Assembly (NCBI GenBank): GCA_011042755.1
Contig: DRBY01000014.1
Location: forward strand, 1 to 13,474
Direction: 5' to 3'
DNA from: Thermoproteota archaeon
GTDB taxonomy: Archaea; Thermoproteota; Korarchaeia; Korarchaeales; Korarchaeaceae
DNA: 13,474 bases
The translations under genes were made by a program, and so were the position numbers. Positions 13,265 through 13,474 of this stretch are shown piece by piece (position 1 is the stretch's first letter; each line of letters opens with the position of its first letter). A model generated the notes under the pieces. That model searched no databases and had not been told where the DNA came from. It saw only the letters and a list, made by a program, of their open reading frames with translations.

Positions 13265-13474
13265 TCAGAGGAGTTCCACATTCAGCAGATCTCCGTCCTT
13301 AATTCCAAGCGTCTCTCTTAAGTTGACAGGTGATATAAGCTCAAGAACATCGTCCCCATAGTGTCTCCTCTCAGCGAATAAGGCGTGAGTCGGGTAATCG
13401 CACCCGACGATCCTCACTGGGTATATCCGCACTGAGCCAAAGGTTCTGCCGCCCTCGCTGAATGCTTGTATTAC
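13265..13474 (-). CDS. ribK: CTP-dependent riboflavin kinase, C-terminal part
   Basis: The archaeal enzyme phosphorylates riboflavin to FMN using CTP rather than ATP (DUF120-type fold). Only the last 69 residues are in the window, in frame to the right edge. Diagnostic is the C-terminal block: a Y-P-T-H stretch, AERRHYGDDVLELISPVNLR, then ETLGIKDGDLLNVELL and a TGA stop at 13267-13265. This matches the family pattern of ER-x-x-Y, (I)(A/S)PVNLR and LKDGD. FMN is the cofactor of the type 2 IPP isomerase encoded elsewhere in this window, although the two genes are not in one operon. The gene converges on tRNA-Val with an 8-nt gap. Confidence 0.9.
   Translation of the reverse strand, partial: VIQAFSEGGRTFGSVRIYPVRIVGCDYPTHALFAERRHYGDDVLELISPVNLRETLGIKDGDLLNVELL

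Noticed and set aside
13125..13361. Plus-strand open frame of 78 codons
   Set aside because: It runs through the tRNA-Val gene and across the antisense of ribK, so it is not a protein gene.
1..13474. CRISPR array, insertion sequence or inteins
   Set aside because: No regularly spaced repeats, no transposase and no terminal inverted repeats were seen, and the P-loop and translation GTPase genes are uninterrupted.

Overview
This window comes from an archaeal chromosome. Evidence is the archaeal/eukaryal-type information-processing gene set (aIF2 gamma, aIF5B, S6e, L24e, S28e, L7Ae, Rpb10-like RpoN, RFC clamp loader, Orc1/Cdc6-like ATPase), a CTP-dependent riboflavin kinase, and TATA boxes about 25-30 nt upstream of start codons, several of them apparently leaderless. 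TTG starts are frequent. Base composition is moderately G+C rich and the proteins look like those of a thermophile. The lineage cannot be fixed from the sequence alone; a TACK or Korarchaeota-like archaeon would fit, but that is inference.

Positions 1-6833 hold a long minus-strand block, read from right to left: rpoN, S2, a MEMO1-family protein, type 2 IPP isomerase (fni), L7Ae, S28e, L24e, aIF5B, S6e and aIF2 gamma (cut by the left edge). Most junctions are short gaps or 3-8 nt overlaps, with internal TATA boxes ahead of S2, S28e and S6e. The block makes ribosome parts, initiation GTPases and an RNA polymerase subunit, with an isoprenoid (membrane lipid) gene embedded in it.

Positions 6860-9153 hold a divergent plus-strand pair, rfcS and rfcL, encoding the sliding-clamp loader and overlapping by 4 nt. 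It converges on a minus-strand pair: a divergent Orc1/Cdc6-like AAA+ ATPase (9150-10346) and, upstream of it, an unrecognised protein with a signal sequence, a large outside domain and a C-terminal membrane anchor (10395-11426).

From about 11.4 kb the content looks accessory. A 110-bp divergent promoter region drives the anchored surface protein one way and a second P-loop ATPase with a C-terminal winged helix (11537-12628) the other way. A small all-helical orphan protein (12615-13010) converges on that ATPase with a 14-nt overlap. These four genes are the best candidate here for an uncharacterised system: two ATPases with DNA-binding-type C-termini, a surface protein and a small helical protein.

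The right end has a 170-bp intergenic region with an orphan TATA box and two adjacent hairpins, then tRNA-Val(CAC) with an encoded CCA, then the 3' end of ribK running in from the right edge.
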